Under the pieces are notes generated by a model. The model did no database searches and had not been told where the DNA came from. It saw nothing but the letters and a program-made list of their open reading frames with translations. From Massilia sp. Root133 (GTDB lineage Bacteria > Pseudomonadota > Gammaproteobacteria > Burkholderiales > Burkholderiaceae_D): a DNA stretch of 64,000 nt. The DNA lies in contig NZ_LMEW01000035.1 in assembly GCF_001426525.1 (NCBI RefSeq), forward strand, positions 62,001 to 126,000. The letters run 5' to 3'. Numbering within the stretch: the stretch's first letter is position 1; every line of letters begins with the position of its first letter. The translations under genes and the position numbers were made by a program. Below are positions 17,739 to 26,783 of the stretch, one piece after another.

Positions 17739-18455
17739 ATGAGTAAACTATCCCTCGACCGCGTGCTTCAGTCGCAAGGCTTTGGTACACGCAAATATTG
17801 CCGGGCCCTGATCGAAGATGGCGACGTGTCCATCAATGGCGAAGTCCACGACAAGTACAAGACCCTCGTGGAGACGGACGGCCTGGTGCTGACCGTGTTC
17901 GACGAAGAATGGGTCTATCGCGAACACGTCTACATCGCCTTGTATAAACCCTCCAACTTCGAGTGCTCCCGCAAGCCGAGCCACCATCCGGGCGTGCTGA
18001 CCTTGTTGCCGGAACAATTTACCTGGCGCGACGTCCAGCCTGTCGGCCGACTCGATCATGACACGACAGGCCTGCTGCTGATGTCGGACGACGGGCCGTT
18101 CATCCACGCCCAGTCGTCGCCCAAGCGGCACATCCCGAAGGTGTACCAGGCGACCACCCAGGAGCCGGTCACCCAGGCGCTCGTCGACCAGCTCCTGTCG
18201 GGCGTGCAATTGCACGATGAGCCCGCGCCGCTGGCGGCCCAGTCCTGCGTACAGCGGGGCGATCATCAGCTGGAGATCGTGCTGGAGCAGGGTAAATACC
18301 ATCAAGTCAAGCGCATGCTGGCCGCGGCGGGTAACCATTGCGCCGCGTTGCATCGCTCGCAGATCGGCGGGCTGACGCTCGAGTCGCTGGGTTTGCAGGA
18401 AGGGGAGTGGTGTTATCTGGAACAGGTGCAGCTGGATTTGCTGGTGCCGGGCTGA
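17739..18455 (+). CDS. rsuA: 16S rRNA pseudouridine(516) synthase
   Basis: Isomerises uridine 516 of 16S rRNA. An N-terminal S4 domain (SLDRVLQSQGFGTRKYCRAL) is followed by the RsuA-type catalytic domain with VGRLDHDTTGLLLMSDDG, in which the Asp after Leu is the catalytic nucleophile, and the C-terminal GKYHQVKRMLAAAGNH. The protein is 238 residues, usual for the family. The ATG at 17739 begins at the S4 domain; the frame is open 36 bases upstream but that part overlaps the promoter. There is no Shine-Dalgarno sequence, consistent with a leaderless or nearly leaderless message. RluE/RluB subfamilies are the main alternative. Confidence 0.85.
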   Translation: MSKLSLDRVLQSQGFGTRKYCRALIEDGDVSINGEVHDKYKTLVETDGLVLTVFDEEWVYREHVYIALYKPSNFECSRKPSHHPGVLTLLPEQFTWRDVQPVGRLDHDTTGLLLMSDDGPFIHAQSSPKRHIPKVYQATTQEPVTQALVDQLLSGVQLHDEPAPLAAQSCVQRGDHQLEIVLEQGKYHQVKRMLAAAGNHCAALHRSQIGGLTLESLGLQEGEWCYLEQVQLDLLVPG

Positions 18456-18558
18456 TGCGGTAATGCGCGGTGGCGCGCATGATCGTGCTGCCGTGCGACA
18501 TTCCATGCGGATTTCCGCGACACTCATCATCGACTCTTGTCGCTGTTTAACCCCGACG

Positions 18559-19623
18559 ATGCCGATGCCCGCAAGAAATCACCGCCTCTTCCTCCTGCTT
18601 GCCTTCCTCGCAATACATCCGGCCATGGCTCAGCAGACCGATCCGGGTCTGGCCGATTGCGCGCGCGTGACCGATGCTGCCCATCGCCTGGCGTGCTATG
18701 ACCGGCTGGCCGGCGTCACGCCCGCGTCGACGCCGACGCCACCGATCCAGAATGCGGACGCGGTCAATGCCCGGGTAGTTGACGCGCCGCCCGTTCCGGC
18801 GGCAGTCGACGCCTCGCCCGACATGGTGCGGCAATTCAGCCTGGCCGATCATTGGGAGCTGGACCAGGAACACAAGCGTGGGGTCTTCAATTTCCGTCCG
18901 CATCAGGTGAACTACCTGATGTTCACCCGCACCGCGCATCCCAACAACGAACCCTACCGGCCGTTCCGCCGCATCGCCGACCTGACGAGCGACCTCGCGC
19001 ACTCGGAACTCGTGTTCCAGCTGGGATTCAAGATGAAGCTCGTCGAAAGCGCTTTCGCCAAGCCCGTCGATCTGTGGTTCGGCTATACCCAGAACAGCTT
19101 CTGGCAAGCCGGCAATCACGAGGCGTCCAGCCCCTTCCGCGAGACGAACTATCAACCCGAGCTGATGGCCGTCACTCCACTGCATTTCAGTGTATTCGGG
19201 ATGAATGCACGGTTTCTTAATCTCGGTCTGGTGCACCAGTCGAACGGCCAGACCTCGACATTGTCGCGCAGCTGGAACCGGGTCTATGCGCAGGTTGGCC
19301 TGGAGAGGGCAGGGTGGACCGTGTTGGGGCGTGTCTGGAAACGCGTCAACGAGGCGGCGGCCGATGACGATAATCGCGATATCGTCGATTACATGGGGCG
19401 TGGGGATGTGGTCGTGACCTACCGCAGCAATGGCAACGATTACTCGGCCTTGTTGCGACGTAATTTCTCCACCGAGCGTGGTGCTGTCCAGCTCAGCTGG
19501 GCGTTTCCGCTGGCGGGGCATATCAAGGGGTATGCGCACCTGTTCTCGGGTTATGGGCAGAGCTTGATCGACTATAACTATTACCAGAACACGGTGGGGC
19601 TGGGGTTGCTGGGGACGTTCTGA
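18559..19623 (+). CDS. pldA: outer membrane phospholipase A (OMPLA)
   Basis: A 354-residue outer-membrane beta-barrel phospholipase that hydrolyses phospholipids misplaced to the outer leaflet. A Sec signal peptide covers residues ~1-24, ending AMA before QQTDPG. The catalytic triad is visible with E. coli spacing: H226 and S228 in LVHQSNGQ, then N240 in SRSWNR, 12 residues after the Ser. The extra N-terminal segment (about residues 25-90) contains Cys34 and Cys46 and a Pro-rich linker. The ATG at 18559 (or 18565) is chosen because it places the signal peptide at the N-terminus. OMPLA enzymes act as calcium-dependent dimers. Confidence 0.9.
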   Translation: MPMPARNHRLFLLLAFLAIHPAMAQQTDPGLADCARVTDAAHRLACYDRLAGVTPASTPTPPIQNADAVNARVVDAPPVPAAVDASPDMVRQFSLADHWELDQEHKRGVFNFRPHQVNYLMFTRTAHPNNEPYRPFRRIADLTSDLAHSELVFQLGFKMKLVESAFAKPVDLWFGYTQNSFWQAGNHEASSPFRETNYQPELMAVTPLHFSVFGMNARFLNLGLVHQSNGQTSTLSRSWNRVYAQVGLERAGWTVLGRVWKRVNEAAADDDNRDIVDYMGRGDVVVTYRSNGNDYSALLRRNFSTERGAVQLSWAFPLAGHIKGYAHLFSGYGQSLIDYNYYQNTVGLGLLGTF

Positions 19624-20040
19624 GCGGGAACGGTACTCACTGAGGCGGCGCTGGACTACAATGGCGGCCCAATCCCGTTTGCGCCGACCATGACACTCGC
19701 CACCCTGAACCACGGTGCGCTCGACCGCCAGTTCGCCGTCGTCGCGCGCGAGCTGAAGATCGTTCACATCGCGGATGGTACCGTGCCGACCCTGCAAAGG
19801 GTTAAGGGTGAAGAAGTTCGACGCCCAGCGGATTTCGCAAATATATAAATATGGTAAGTGTGAAATGCTTGCTTATGTCGACTTCATTGCTCAAGCGGCT
19901 CTAAATCTGCCGGAGGGTCTTGACGGCTTCGTTAGCGCTTCCGAACTAATTCCATCATAAGCCTTTCCGTTGACTTGGTAATGATATGGGGCTCATCGTT
20001 TTTCTCATGCTCGGTATCATTTCGCTTTAAAGAGAAATAA
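19624..20040. other. boundary region left of the polysaccharide locus
   Basis: About 420 bases in which base composition falls from GC-rich (to ~19800) to AT-rich. It holds a short gene-like frame (19690-19848) and an overlapping frame in another phase (to 19960), interpreted below as a remnant. AAGAG at 20032 is the likely ribosome-binding site of the next gene. No clear promoter, tRNA or direct repeat was seen. Confidence 0.4.
19690..19848 (+). pseudogene. 5' gene fragment, possibly truncated or frameshifted
   Basis: An ATG opens a frame of 52 codons whose first ~40 have host-like GC-rich codon use (MTLATLNHGALDRQFAVVAR). The coding character ends at about 19810 where the AT-rich locus begins. 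A second frame (to 19960) continues with a plausible peptide ending FVSASELIPS, so a frameshifted short gene is also possible. No family was recognised for either part. Confidence 0.35.
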
Positions 20041-21300
20041 ATGGGAAAAATGAACAGAAATCGCCGTGTCATGCTTCTTGCAATCGGTGCGGTTGCAAGT
20101 GGTTTTTCCGGCGCGTCTACAGGAAATACGATATCGGGTTTCGCCCTGAGCGATCAGGATGCTGTAGATCGTACGGTCGGGGAGGACAGTCATCCGAAAT
20201 TCTCCGATGGGGATGAAGTTTCGGCGAAACAATTCGGATTGTTGGCGAAAGGTGAAAAAGGAGCGAGTTCAGCGGTAAACGCGAAAGCATTAAAATCTTT
20301 ACGCACCGCCGCAGAAACTTATCGATTGAGAGTGAATTTTCCTGCTGGCATCTATGAGCTGCCAGCAGGAACCAGACTGGACGCTAATAATAGCACTTGG
20401 GTATTCGCACCTGGGGCTGTGTTAAAACTGCACGACGAGCAAGCAGCGACCGATTTTATCGCATTTATTAAGCCAGTCAATCAAAAATTGATTGGATTGA
20501 AAGTTGATGCCAACCGTGCGCAGCAGAATAGCCGCGCTTTTGGCGCAGATAGGTGTGCAGTACTGGTTGTGAACGCGAAAGGTTGCACATTCCTGTCTTC
20601 CGAAATCATAAGTTCACCTGGAAAGGGCTTTGGCGTGCTGTCTACACCCGGTGGCACGACGAGTGATATGGAAATTCGTGGTTTTAAAGGTGGCAATTGT
20701 AGTAAGCAGGTGCTGATAGTTGACGGAAATAATATGGCAGGCTTCTTCAAGCGCGTGGTCATCAACGACGTCCGAATTGGCGCCACGTCTCACGCTGGAG
20801 TGGCACTTAACGATGGGGCAAGCGATGTCACACTCAGTGATGTTGTGGCAGACGTTCAGAGCGGTACTTGGGATGCAGTGTCAATTCGCGACAGTTGGGA
20901 TATTAAACTGTCGAACGTACGCGGAAGTCGTGGGCGCAACGGGTTGTATTTGCAGCGGTTGAACGGGTTCTGCGGGCGGATCGAGATGGACAACGTAGTC
21001 GGTGAGGAAAACTTGCAGAATGGCATATTAATCGCTGGAGCCGAAGACGTTGTGGGCGGTGTCGTTGTGGGACGCAACAATGCGGCAGCGGGTATCAATA
21101 TAACTGCAGGTGCGGGCGGGCACCGTTGCAAAAATATACGGATTGCAGCCCCATCTGCCTATGACAATAAAGAAAACCCAACGCAACAATATGGAATTTT
21201 GGTTCAAGGCGCTGACAATTGCCGGCTAGGTAAGTCTACGACCTATGGCAACACAAAACGCAATGTCAGTGTTATCCGTTCTGAAGTATTGGCAGAGTAA
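20041..21300 (+). CDS. exported right-handed beta-helix protein
   Basis: A 419-residue protein with an N-terminal signal-like segment containing NRNRRVMLLAIGAVASGF, which resembles a Tat or Sec signal. The rest is made of repeating short beta-strand turns (for example DVTLSDVVADVQSG, DIKLSNVRGSRGRNG, RIEMDNVVGEENLQNG), the pattern of pectate-lyase-like parallel beta-helices. Such proteins in polysaccharide loci are often lyases, hydrolases or epimerases acting on the polymer, but no catalytic residues can be assigned here. AAAGAGA precedes the ATG. Its low GC matches the downstream locus, and a separate promoter follows it, so it may be transcribed independently. Confidence 0.7.
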   Translation: MGKMNRNRRVMLLAIGAVASGFSGASTGNTISGFALSDQDAVDRTVGEDSHPKFSDGDEVSAKQFGLLAKGEKGASSAVNAKALKSLRTAAETYRLRVNFPAGIYELPAGTRLDANNSTWVFAPGAVLKLHDEQAATDFIAFIKPVNQKLIGLKVDANRAQQNSRAFGADRCAVLVVNAKGCTFLSSEIISSPGKGFGVLSTPGGTTSDMEIRGFKGGNCSKQVLIVDGNNMAGFFKRVVINDVRIGATSHAGVALNDGASDVTLSDVVADVQSGTWDAVSIRDSWDIKLSNVRGSRGRNGLYLQRLNGFCGRIEMDNVVGEENLQNGILIAGAEDVVGGVVVGRNNAAAGINITAGAGGHRCKNIRIAAPSAYDNKENPTQQYGILVQGADNCRLGKSTTYGNTKRNVSVIRSEVLAE

Positions 21301-21730
21301 GTTATTCTGGCTGCAGGCGAATCCTCGTTGGATTGAAAAATAAAGTAAAGTACTTTTTGGTTCGAAATGCAACGCAACGGCGACGAATTCTTATGGCTTG
21401 CGAGGAGCGTCATGTTTCGAGGCTGACGCCAGGGACGGTGCAGTTCAATAATTAAATTCCGGCTTGCAAATATTTAATATTGAAAAATCACTAAAATCCA
21501 CAGGGTTGTTACATGCATAAACGTTGGTGTGTGAGAAGGTAATTACGCTTTGCAAATTTGGAAGGGTTCTTTCTTGAGCGTAACGAGCAATGTGGTAAAT
21601 ATGTTGAATTAATCCCAACAAAGGACCAGGTCAAGAGGGGAGGAAGAACAAAGTCTTTCAAACACTCATTACCCTAAGGTAAAATGGCGGACTGTTTGTG
21701 ATGCATCTAGTCCATCCCACCTGATAACCA
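21301..21730. other. AT-rich upstream region of the polysaccharide operon
   Basis: About 430 bases with no gene. It is clearly AT-rich and carries the candidate promoter at 21657-21685 near its right end. No convincing terminator for the beta-helix gene and no obvious operator palindrome was seen. Confidence 0.5.
21657..21685 (+). promoter_or_regulatory. candidate promoter of the polysaccharide operon
   Basis: TTCAAA (21657-21662), 17-base spacer, TAAAAT (21680-21685). It would give a leader of about 40 bases before the first export gene at 21731. Confidence 0.5.
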
Positions 21731-24187
21731 ATGTTCAACTTCACCAAGAGTTTTATGGCTGTGGCACTGGCCGCAGCTTCTGTTGGCGCAACCGCCCAAG
21801 ATTACCTCAACAAGGCGGACCTCTTCGGCCAAGACCAATCCAGCCAGTCCGACGCAGATGACAACGCTCCGAATCCGGGTTCTAACGGCATGAACTCGAT
21901 GACAAATGGGGTCAACCTGGGCGCAAACGGGTCTCGGAGGGTGATTATTGCCAATACGCCAACTGGTCAAGCGGCCGCCGCAGCAGCAGCGCGCGCGGCG
22001 TCGTCTGGAGGCAACGGTAACGGCTCCAACAATGGTGTTGGTTTCAATAATAACAACAATTTCAATAATGGTAACGGCACGGGACAGCAATCTGTGTTGG
22101 GGAACCGAATAGGCGAAAAAAGTCCTGAGCTCAGCGAGTTTCAGAAATTTATTGCTGACAATACCGGTCAGTACCTGCCGATTTTCGGGTCTGGTTTTTT
22201 TGCTAATGGGTCGTCTACGTTTGCTCCGATCGTAAATTCGCCGGTCCCCAGCGATTATCCGCTCGGTCCAGGCGACGAACTGATGATTCGCGGCTGGGGC
22301 ACGATCGATATCGATTACCGGGCGACCGTCGATCGGAACGGAACGATCAATATCCCGACCATCGGCTCGGTGGTGTTGGCCGGCGTGAAGGCTGGTAACG
22401 CCGAAAATGTCATTCGAGCTGCTGTCGCCAAGCTATACAAGGGCGTGACTATCAGCGTCAATTTCGGCCAGTTGCGGGCCATCACCGTGTACGTGGTAGG
22501 TCAGGCGAGCCGCCCCGGAACTTATACGGTATCAAGTTTGTCGACGCTAGTTACGGCCCTGTTCGCCAGCGGCGGCCCAAACGCAAATGGCAGCATGCGC
22601 CGTGTGCAGGTCAAGCGTAACGGCAAGGTTGCCGCTGAGCTTGATCTCTACTCCTTCATCGCCAAAGGCGACAAGTCCGCTGATATTAAACTCTTGGATG
22701 GCGATACCATCTATATCCCGCCCGCTGGCGGGTTTGTGGCGCTGGTTGGGAAGGTCAATAGCCCTGCGATCTACGAGTTGAAGAGTGGTAAAGAGACCGT
22801 CGAATCCATGCTCGATTTTGCTGGAGGACTGCCTGTCGTGGCCGATCCACGTCGCGCCTTCCTGGAACGTATCGACCCGAACAAGAATCGTCCGCGCAGC
22901 GTGGAAGAGTTTGCGTTGAGTGGAGAAGGACTCAAGCGCTCGCTGAAGACTGGCGATGTGTTGAGCGTTACATCGATTACTCCGGATTTTTCGAATGCCG
23001 TCGTTTTGCGAGGCAATGTCGACCAGCCGGTGCGCGCGCCCTTCAAACAGGGCATGCGCATCAGCGACTTGATTCCGAGTCGGGAATATCTGATCACCCG
23101 TGATTCCATCAAGCGACAGAATAATACTGTCGCGCCCGGCAACGACGAGAAGGACACCACGGAAGATGCCAACAAGATTGCTGCGCGCATCGGCGGCCTT
23201 ATCGATGCCATCAATTGGGACTACGCCGTCGTCGAGCGAGTGAATCGATCGGACCTGAGTGTTCAGTTAGTTCCGTTTAATCTCGGCAATGTTTTCGCGA
23301 ATCCGAATGGACCTGACAACCTTTTGTTGCAGCCAGGCGATACTGTCACGATCTTCTCTCAGAGCGACGTGGCTGTGCCGATGAACAAGCGCCAGGTCTT
23401 CGTTCGCGTCGAGGGCGAGGTTAAAGTACCGGGCGTCTATCAAATGACGGCAAGTGACACGCTGCAGACGCTGATTGCAAAGGCCGGCGGTCCCACTTCG
23501 AATGCCTATATGTTCGGTACTGCCTTCTATCGCGAGGAAGTCCGGAAAGAGCAACAAGCTAACCTGAAGCGGGCCGCCGATCGCCTTGAAGCGCAGCTGC
23601 GCAGTGAAGAGTCTACGCAAGCGGCCAATTTGCGTGCGCTGAGTGGGACGGATGCTGCGGCGGCCGCTGCGCAACTCGAAACCGAGCGCAAGATTGCCCA
23701 GGAGCGGCTTGTTCGCTTCCGCAACCTCCAGCCGTCCGGCCGTATCGCGTTCGGGTTGGATCCGAACGATCGCTCCTTCGCGCATCTGCCGCAAGTCACA
23801 CTGAAAAACGGCGATCGTCTTGTCGTGCCTTCGAAGCCGGCCTTCGTTCATGTGTTCGGAGCGGTCAATGTCGAGGCATCGCCGCTATGGAAACCGAATA
23901 CACGAGTCAACGATTATTTGAAGGTGGCAGGCACCGCTGTCGACGCCGATATCGATAACGTTTTCGTGCTGCGCGTCGACGGTACCGTTGTATCGTCGGA
24001 TTCGCAAGGTTGGTTCTTCGGCAAGATTGGCGGCGTCGAAATCATGCCGGGCGACACGATTGTCGTGCCAGAAAAATTCGATCGTCAGACAGCGTGGAGC
24101 AAATTTACTCAAGGCGCACGTGAGTGGACGCAGATTCTTGCGAACTTCGGCCTGGGGGCTGCGGCGGTCAAGACGTTGCGCGACTAA
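21731..24187 (+). CDS. polysaccharide export outer membrane protein (Wza/OPX family, long form)
   Basis: An 818-residue secreted protein. A signal peptide (1-~22, ends ATAQ) is followed by a low-complexity Asn/Gly/Ala-rich region (about 45-125, including a run of Asn). The poly-export domain begins near 175 with YPLGPGDELMIRGWG, and several SLBB-type domains follow (YVVGQASRPGTYTV; FVALVGKVNSPAIYEL; VFVRVEGEVKVPGVYQM; FVHVFGAVNVEASPLW). An Ala/Glu/Gln-rich coiled segment lies near 600-650. It is much longer than Wza (about 380) and has more SLBB domains. No lipobox Cys is evident. Expected role: export channel for the polysaccharide in the outer membrane, paired with the co-polymerase encoded next. 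Confidence 0.88.
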   Translation: MFNFTKSFMAVALAAASVGATAQDYLNKADLFGQDQSSQSDADDNAPNPGSNGMNSMTNGVNLGANGSRRVIIANTPTGQAAAAAAARAASSGGNGNGSNNGVGFNNNNNFNNGNGTGQQSVLGNRIGEKSPELSEFQKFIADNTGQYLPIFGSGFFANGSSTFAPIVNSPVPSDYPLGPGDELMIRGWGTIDIDYRATVDRNGTINIPTIGSVVLAGVKAGNAENVIRAAVAKLYKGVTISVNFGQLRAITVYVVGQASRPGTYTVSSLSTLVTALFASGGPNANGSMRRVQVKRNGKVAAELDLYSFIAKGDKSADIKLLDGDTIYIPPAGGFVALVGKVNSPAIYELKSGKETVESMLDFAGGLPVVADPRRAFLERIDPNKNRPRSVEEFALSGEGLKRSLKTGDVLSVTSITPDFSNAVVLRGNVDQPVRAPFKQGMRISDLIPSREYLITRDSIKRQNNTVAPGNDEKDTTEDANKIAARIGGLIDAINWDYAVVERVNRSDLSVQLVPFNLGNVFANPNGPDNLLLQPGDTVTIFSQSDVAVPMNKRQVFVRVEGEVKVPGVYQMTASDTLQTLIAKAGGPTSNAYMFGTAFYREEVRKEQQANLKRAADRLEAQLRSEESTQAANLRALSGTDAAAAAAQLETERKIAQERLVRFRNLQPSGRIAFGLDPNDRSFAHLPQVTLKNGDRLVVPSKPAFVHVFGAVNVEASPLWKPNTRVNDYLKVAGTAVDADIDNVFVLRVDGTVVSSDSQGWFFGKIGGVEIMPGDTIVVPEKFDRQTAWSKFTQGAREWTQILANFGLGAAAVKTLRD

Positions 24188-24231
24188 TGGTGCGTAAGCG
24201 CTTTGTGCTCACCGTAAAAAGAGATTTGTGA

Positions 24232-25434
24232 ATGAGTCAAGTTCAGGCTTCTGAAAAGCAGGAAAACATGCCAGTCGAGTCCGACGAGGTTAGTGTCGTT
24301 GATATGCTTATTGTGCTCGCGAAGCACAAGAAAACCATTATCACTACGGCATTTACCGCAGCAGTACTCTCGGTTGGTGTGAGTCTGGTAATGCCGAATA
24401 TTTATCAGGCCACGGCCAAACTGTTGCCTCCGCAGCAGAATCAATCAAGCGCACTTGCCTTGCTGTCGCAGTTCGGCGGCATCGCTGGCGCGGCTGCGGG
24501 CGTTGCAGGATTGAAAAATCCAAATGATATGTATGTCGGAATGCTGAATAGCCGTACGATAGCGGATCGACTGATTGCCCAGTTCAATCTCAAAAAAGTG
24601 TATGACACTGATTTGCAGGAGGTGGCCCGCAAGAAGCTCGACGCTAATACGAATATCGCATCAGGCAAGGACGGCTTGATCACGATCGACGTTGAGGATG
24701 AGGATCCGAAGCGCGCAACACAGCTGGCAAATGCCTATGTGAGCGAGATCCTTCGATTAACGACCGTGCTTGCCGTGACGGAAGCGTCGCAACGAAGGAT
24801 GTTTTATGAACGACAGCTTCAGGCCGCAAAAGACAAGCTGGCCAATGCCGAGGCGTCGCTGAAGAGCGGTCTCGATACCCGCGGTGTCATCAGCGTGGAC
24901 GCCGAGAGCCGCGCTATTCTTGAAACTGTTGGCAAGCTCAAGGCCCAAGTGTCCGCAAAGGAAATTGAGCTGAGCGCAATGCGCGCCTTCGTGACGGGAG
25001 CCAATCCGGATTATCGTCGGGTAGAGGAAGAACTGAGCAGCCTGCGCGCCGAACTCGGGCGTCTGGAAAACGGCCGTGGCGGTGAAGCGTCTGGCACCGA
25101 AAAGCAGGGCGGGCTCGAGAACGTCAAGCTGCTGCGCGAAGTAAAGTATCAGCAAATGCTTTACGAACTGCTTGCAAAGCAGTATGAGGCCGCTCGCATT
25201 GATGAAGCCAAGGATCCTGGAGTGATTCAGGTACTTGACACTGCTGTGGAGCCAGAGCAGAAATCAAAACCCAAACGTGCGCTGATCGTGCTGTTGACCA
25301 CTGTGATCGCGACACTCGGCGCCATCGTATGGGCCTTTTTCTCCGAAGCACGACGAAAAGCCCTGGCGTCGCCGCAAGGTGCCGCCCAATGGTCCGAGTT
25401 GCGCGCAAACCTGCGGTTCCGTAAGCGCAAATAA
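24232..25434 (+). CDS. Wzz-type polysaccharide co-polymerase / chain-length regulator
   Basis: A 400-residue inner-membrane protein with the PCP topology: cytoplasmic N-terminus, transmembrane segment about 35-55, a large periplasmic coiled-coil domain, and a second transmembrane segment about 348-368 with a short basic tail. The Wzz signature VSVVDMLIVLAKHKKTI starts the domain. There is no C-terminal tyrosine kinase, so chain-length control is not by a fused Wzc kinase. The gene lies 44 bases after the exporter and 5 bases before Wzx. Confidence 0.87.
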   Translation: MSQVQASEKQENMPVESDEVSVVDMLIVLAKHKKTIITTAFTAAVLSVGVSLVMPNIYQATAKLLPPQQNQSSALALLSQFGGIAGAAAGVAGLKNPNDMYVGMLNSRTIADRLIAQFNLKKVYDTDLQEVARKKLDANTNIASGKDGLITIDVEDEDPKRATQLANAYVSEILRLTTVLAVTEASQRRMFYERQLQAAKDKLANAEASLKSGLDTRGVISVDAESRAILETVGKLKAQVSAKEIELSAMRAFVTGANPDYRRVEEELSSLRAELGRLENGRGGEASGTEKQGGLENVKLLREVKYQQMLYELLAKQYEAARIDEAKDPGVIQVLDTAVEPEQKSKPKRALIVLLTTVIATLGAIVWAFFSEARRKALASPQGAAQWSELRANLRFRKRK

Positions 25435-25439
25435 GTCAG

Positions 25440-26726
25440 ATGGCGGATAGGTACACCGATCCGCCCATAGTTCGAATGATCCCAGCAAAGAATCTCGTCA
25501 ATATCTCGTTACGCGGTCTTACGCTTGGAAGTCGTTTCCTGTTTGTTTTCTTTCTGGCACGGTTCATCAGTCCTGAAAATCTTGGCTTATATGGGCTCTT
25601 CAGCGCTACGGTCGGGTATGCCCTTTATTTCGTCGGGCTAGATTTTTATACTTACGCGACGAGGGCGGCAATTGGGAGCTCCAGGGATGAATGGGGGTGG
25701 ATGCTAAAGAATCAAGGGGCACTCTCCATCGTCATGTATCTGGTGTTTTTTCCGTTGAGTGTCGCCCTTTTCAAGTTTGACCTGCTTCCGGCTGAGCTGT
25801 TTTTTTGGTTTTTCGTCATCCTGATCCTGGAGCACATTAATCAGGAATTTGGACGTTTTTTTATAGCTGTTTCCGAGCAGTTACTATCCAGCCTGGTATT
25901 GTTTTTTAGGCAGGGTAGTTGGGCAGTCCTGATAGTTGTGCTCATGCTCATGGAGCCTCGGACTCGCTCCTTGCATTTTGTACTCGGTGCATGGGCAGTC
26001 GGAGGAATCGCGGCTTTTGCTGTCGGTGTTTATCGGCTCCGGGGGATGAGAGTGGGCGGGTGGTCGCGGCCACTGGACTGGAGTTGGATCAAACGCGGCT
26101 TGATCGTTTGCATTCCGTTGCTTGGCGCAACTTTGGCGTTGCGCGGAATCCAGACACTCGATCGATACTGGCTGCAAGCCTTGGTGGATACCAGGACAGT
26201 TGGCTTATACGTGTTGTATATGAGTATCGCCAGTACTTTGCTGGCGTTCCTGGATGCCGGCGTCTTCGCTTATACGTATCCAGTACTCATCAGGTGTTTT
26301 CAAAACAAGCAGACGCAGGAATTCAAGAAACAATTAGGAAAGATGCTCATCCTGACGATTACGAGCTGCGTCATGTTTTCTCTGGTCAGTTTGATGTTGT
26401 TGCCATATCTGCTCAGATGGATCGGGAATGATTTCTACCTTGCCCATCAGAGCCTGTATGGCTGGTTGCTGCTGGCAATGGTTATCAATTCCATTGGCAT
26501 GGTCTTCCATTATGCCTTGTACGCACAAGGGCAGGATCGACCAATTATTGCTAGCCATCTGGCAAGTATCGTGATGTTCATCGCGGTGACATGGGTGGCA
26601 AGCCAAGCGATGCCGCTTGCGGCCGTGCCATTGGGATTGGTCTCGGCATTTTCTGTAATTTTGTTGTGGAAGAGTATTTCCTACCTTAACAGAGCAAAAT
26701 CACAGTTCGCTGCAGCAATTAACTAA
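25440..26726 (+). CDS. wzx: Wzx-type lipid-linked oligosaccharide flippase
   Basis: A 428-residue integral membrane protein with about 12 hydrophobic segments of the polysaccharide-transporter (MOP) superfamily. The N-terminal LVNISLRGLTLGSRFLFVFF and FISPENLGLYGLFSA resemble Wzx/RfbX proteins. It would flip undecaprenyl-pyrophosphate-linked repeat units to the periplasm. It starts 5 bases after the co-polymerase gene. Confidence 0.85.
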   Translation: MADRYTDPPIVRMIPAKNLVNISLRGLTLGSRFLFVFFLARFISPENLGLYGLFSATVGYALYFVGLDFYTYATRAAIGSSRDEWGWMLKNQGALSIVMYLVFFPLSVALFKFDLLPAELFFWFFVILILEHINQEFGRFFIAVSEQLLSSLVLFFRQGSWAVLIVVLMLMEPRTRSLHFVLGAWAVGGIAAFAVGVYRLRGMRVGGWSRPLDWSWIKRGLIVCIPLLGATLALRGIQTLDRYWLQALVDTRTVGLYVLYMSIASTLLAFLDAGVFAYTYPVLIRCFQNKQTQEFKKQLGKMLILTITSCVMFSLVSLMLLPYLLRWIGNDFYLAHQSLYGWLLLAMVINSIGMVFHYALYAQGQDRPIIASHLASIVMFIAVTWVASQAMPLAAVPLGLVSAFSVILLWKSISYLNRAKSQFAAAIN

Positions 26727-26783
26727 TGAGCACGCTGTGTGAGTGCCAATTAAAATTCTCAACAATCTACATATTTCGCAAGC

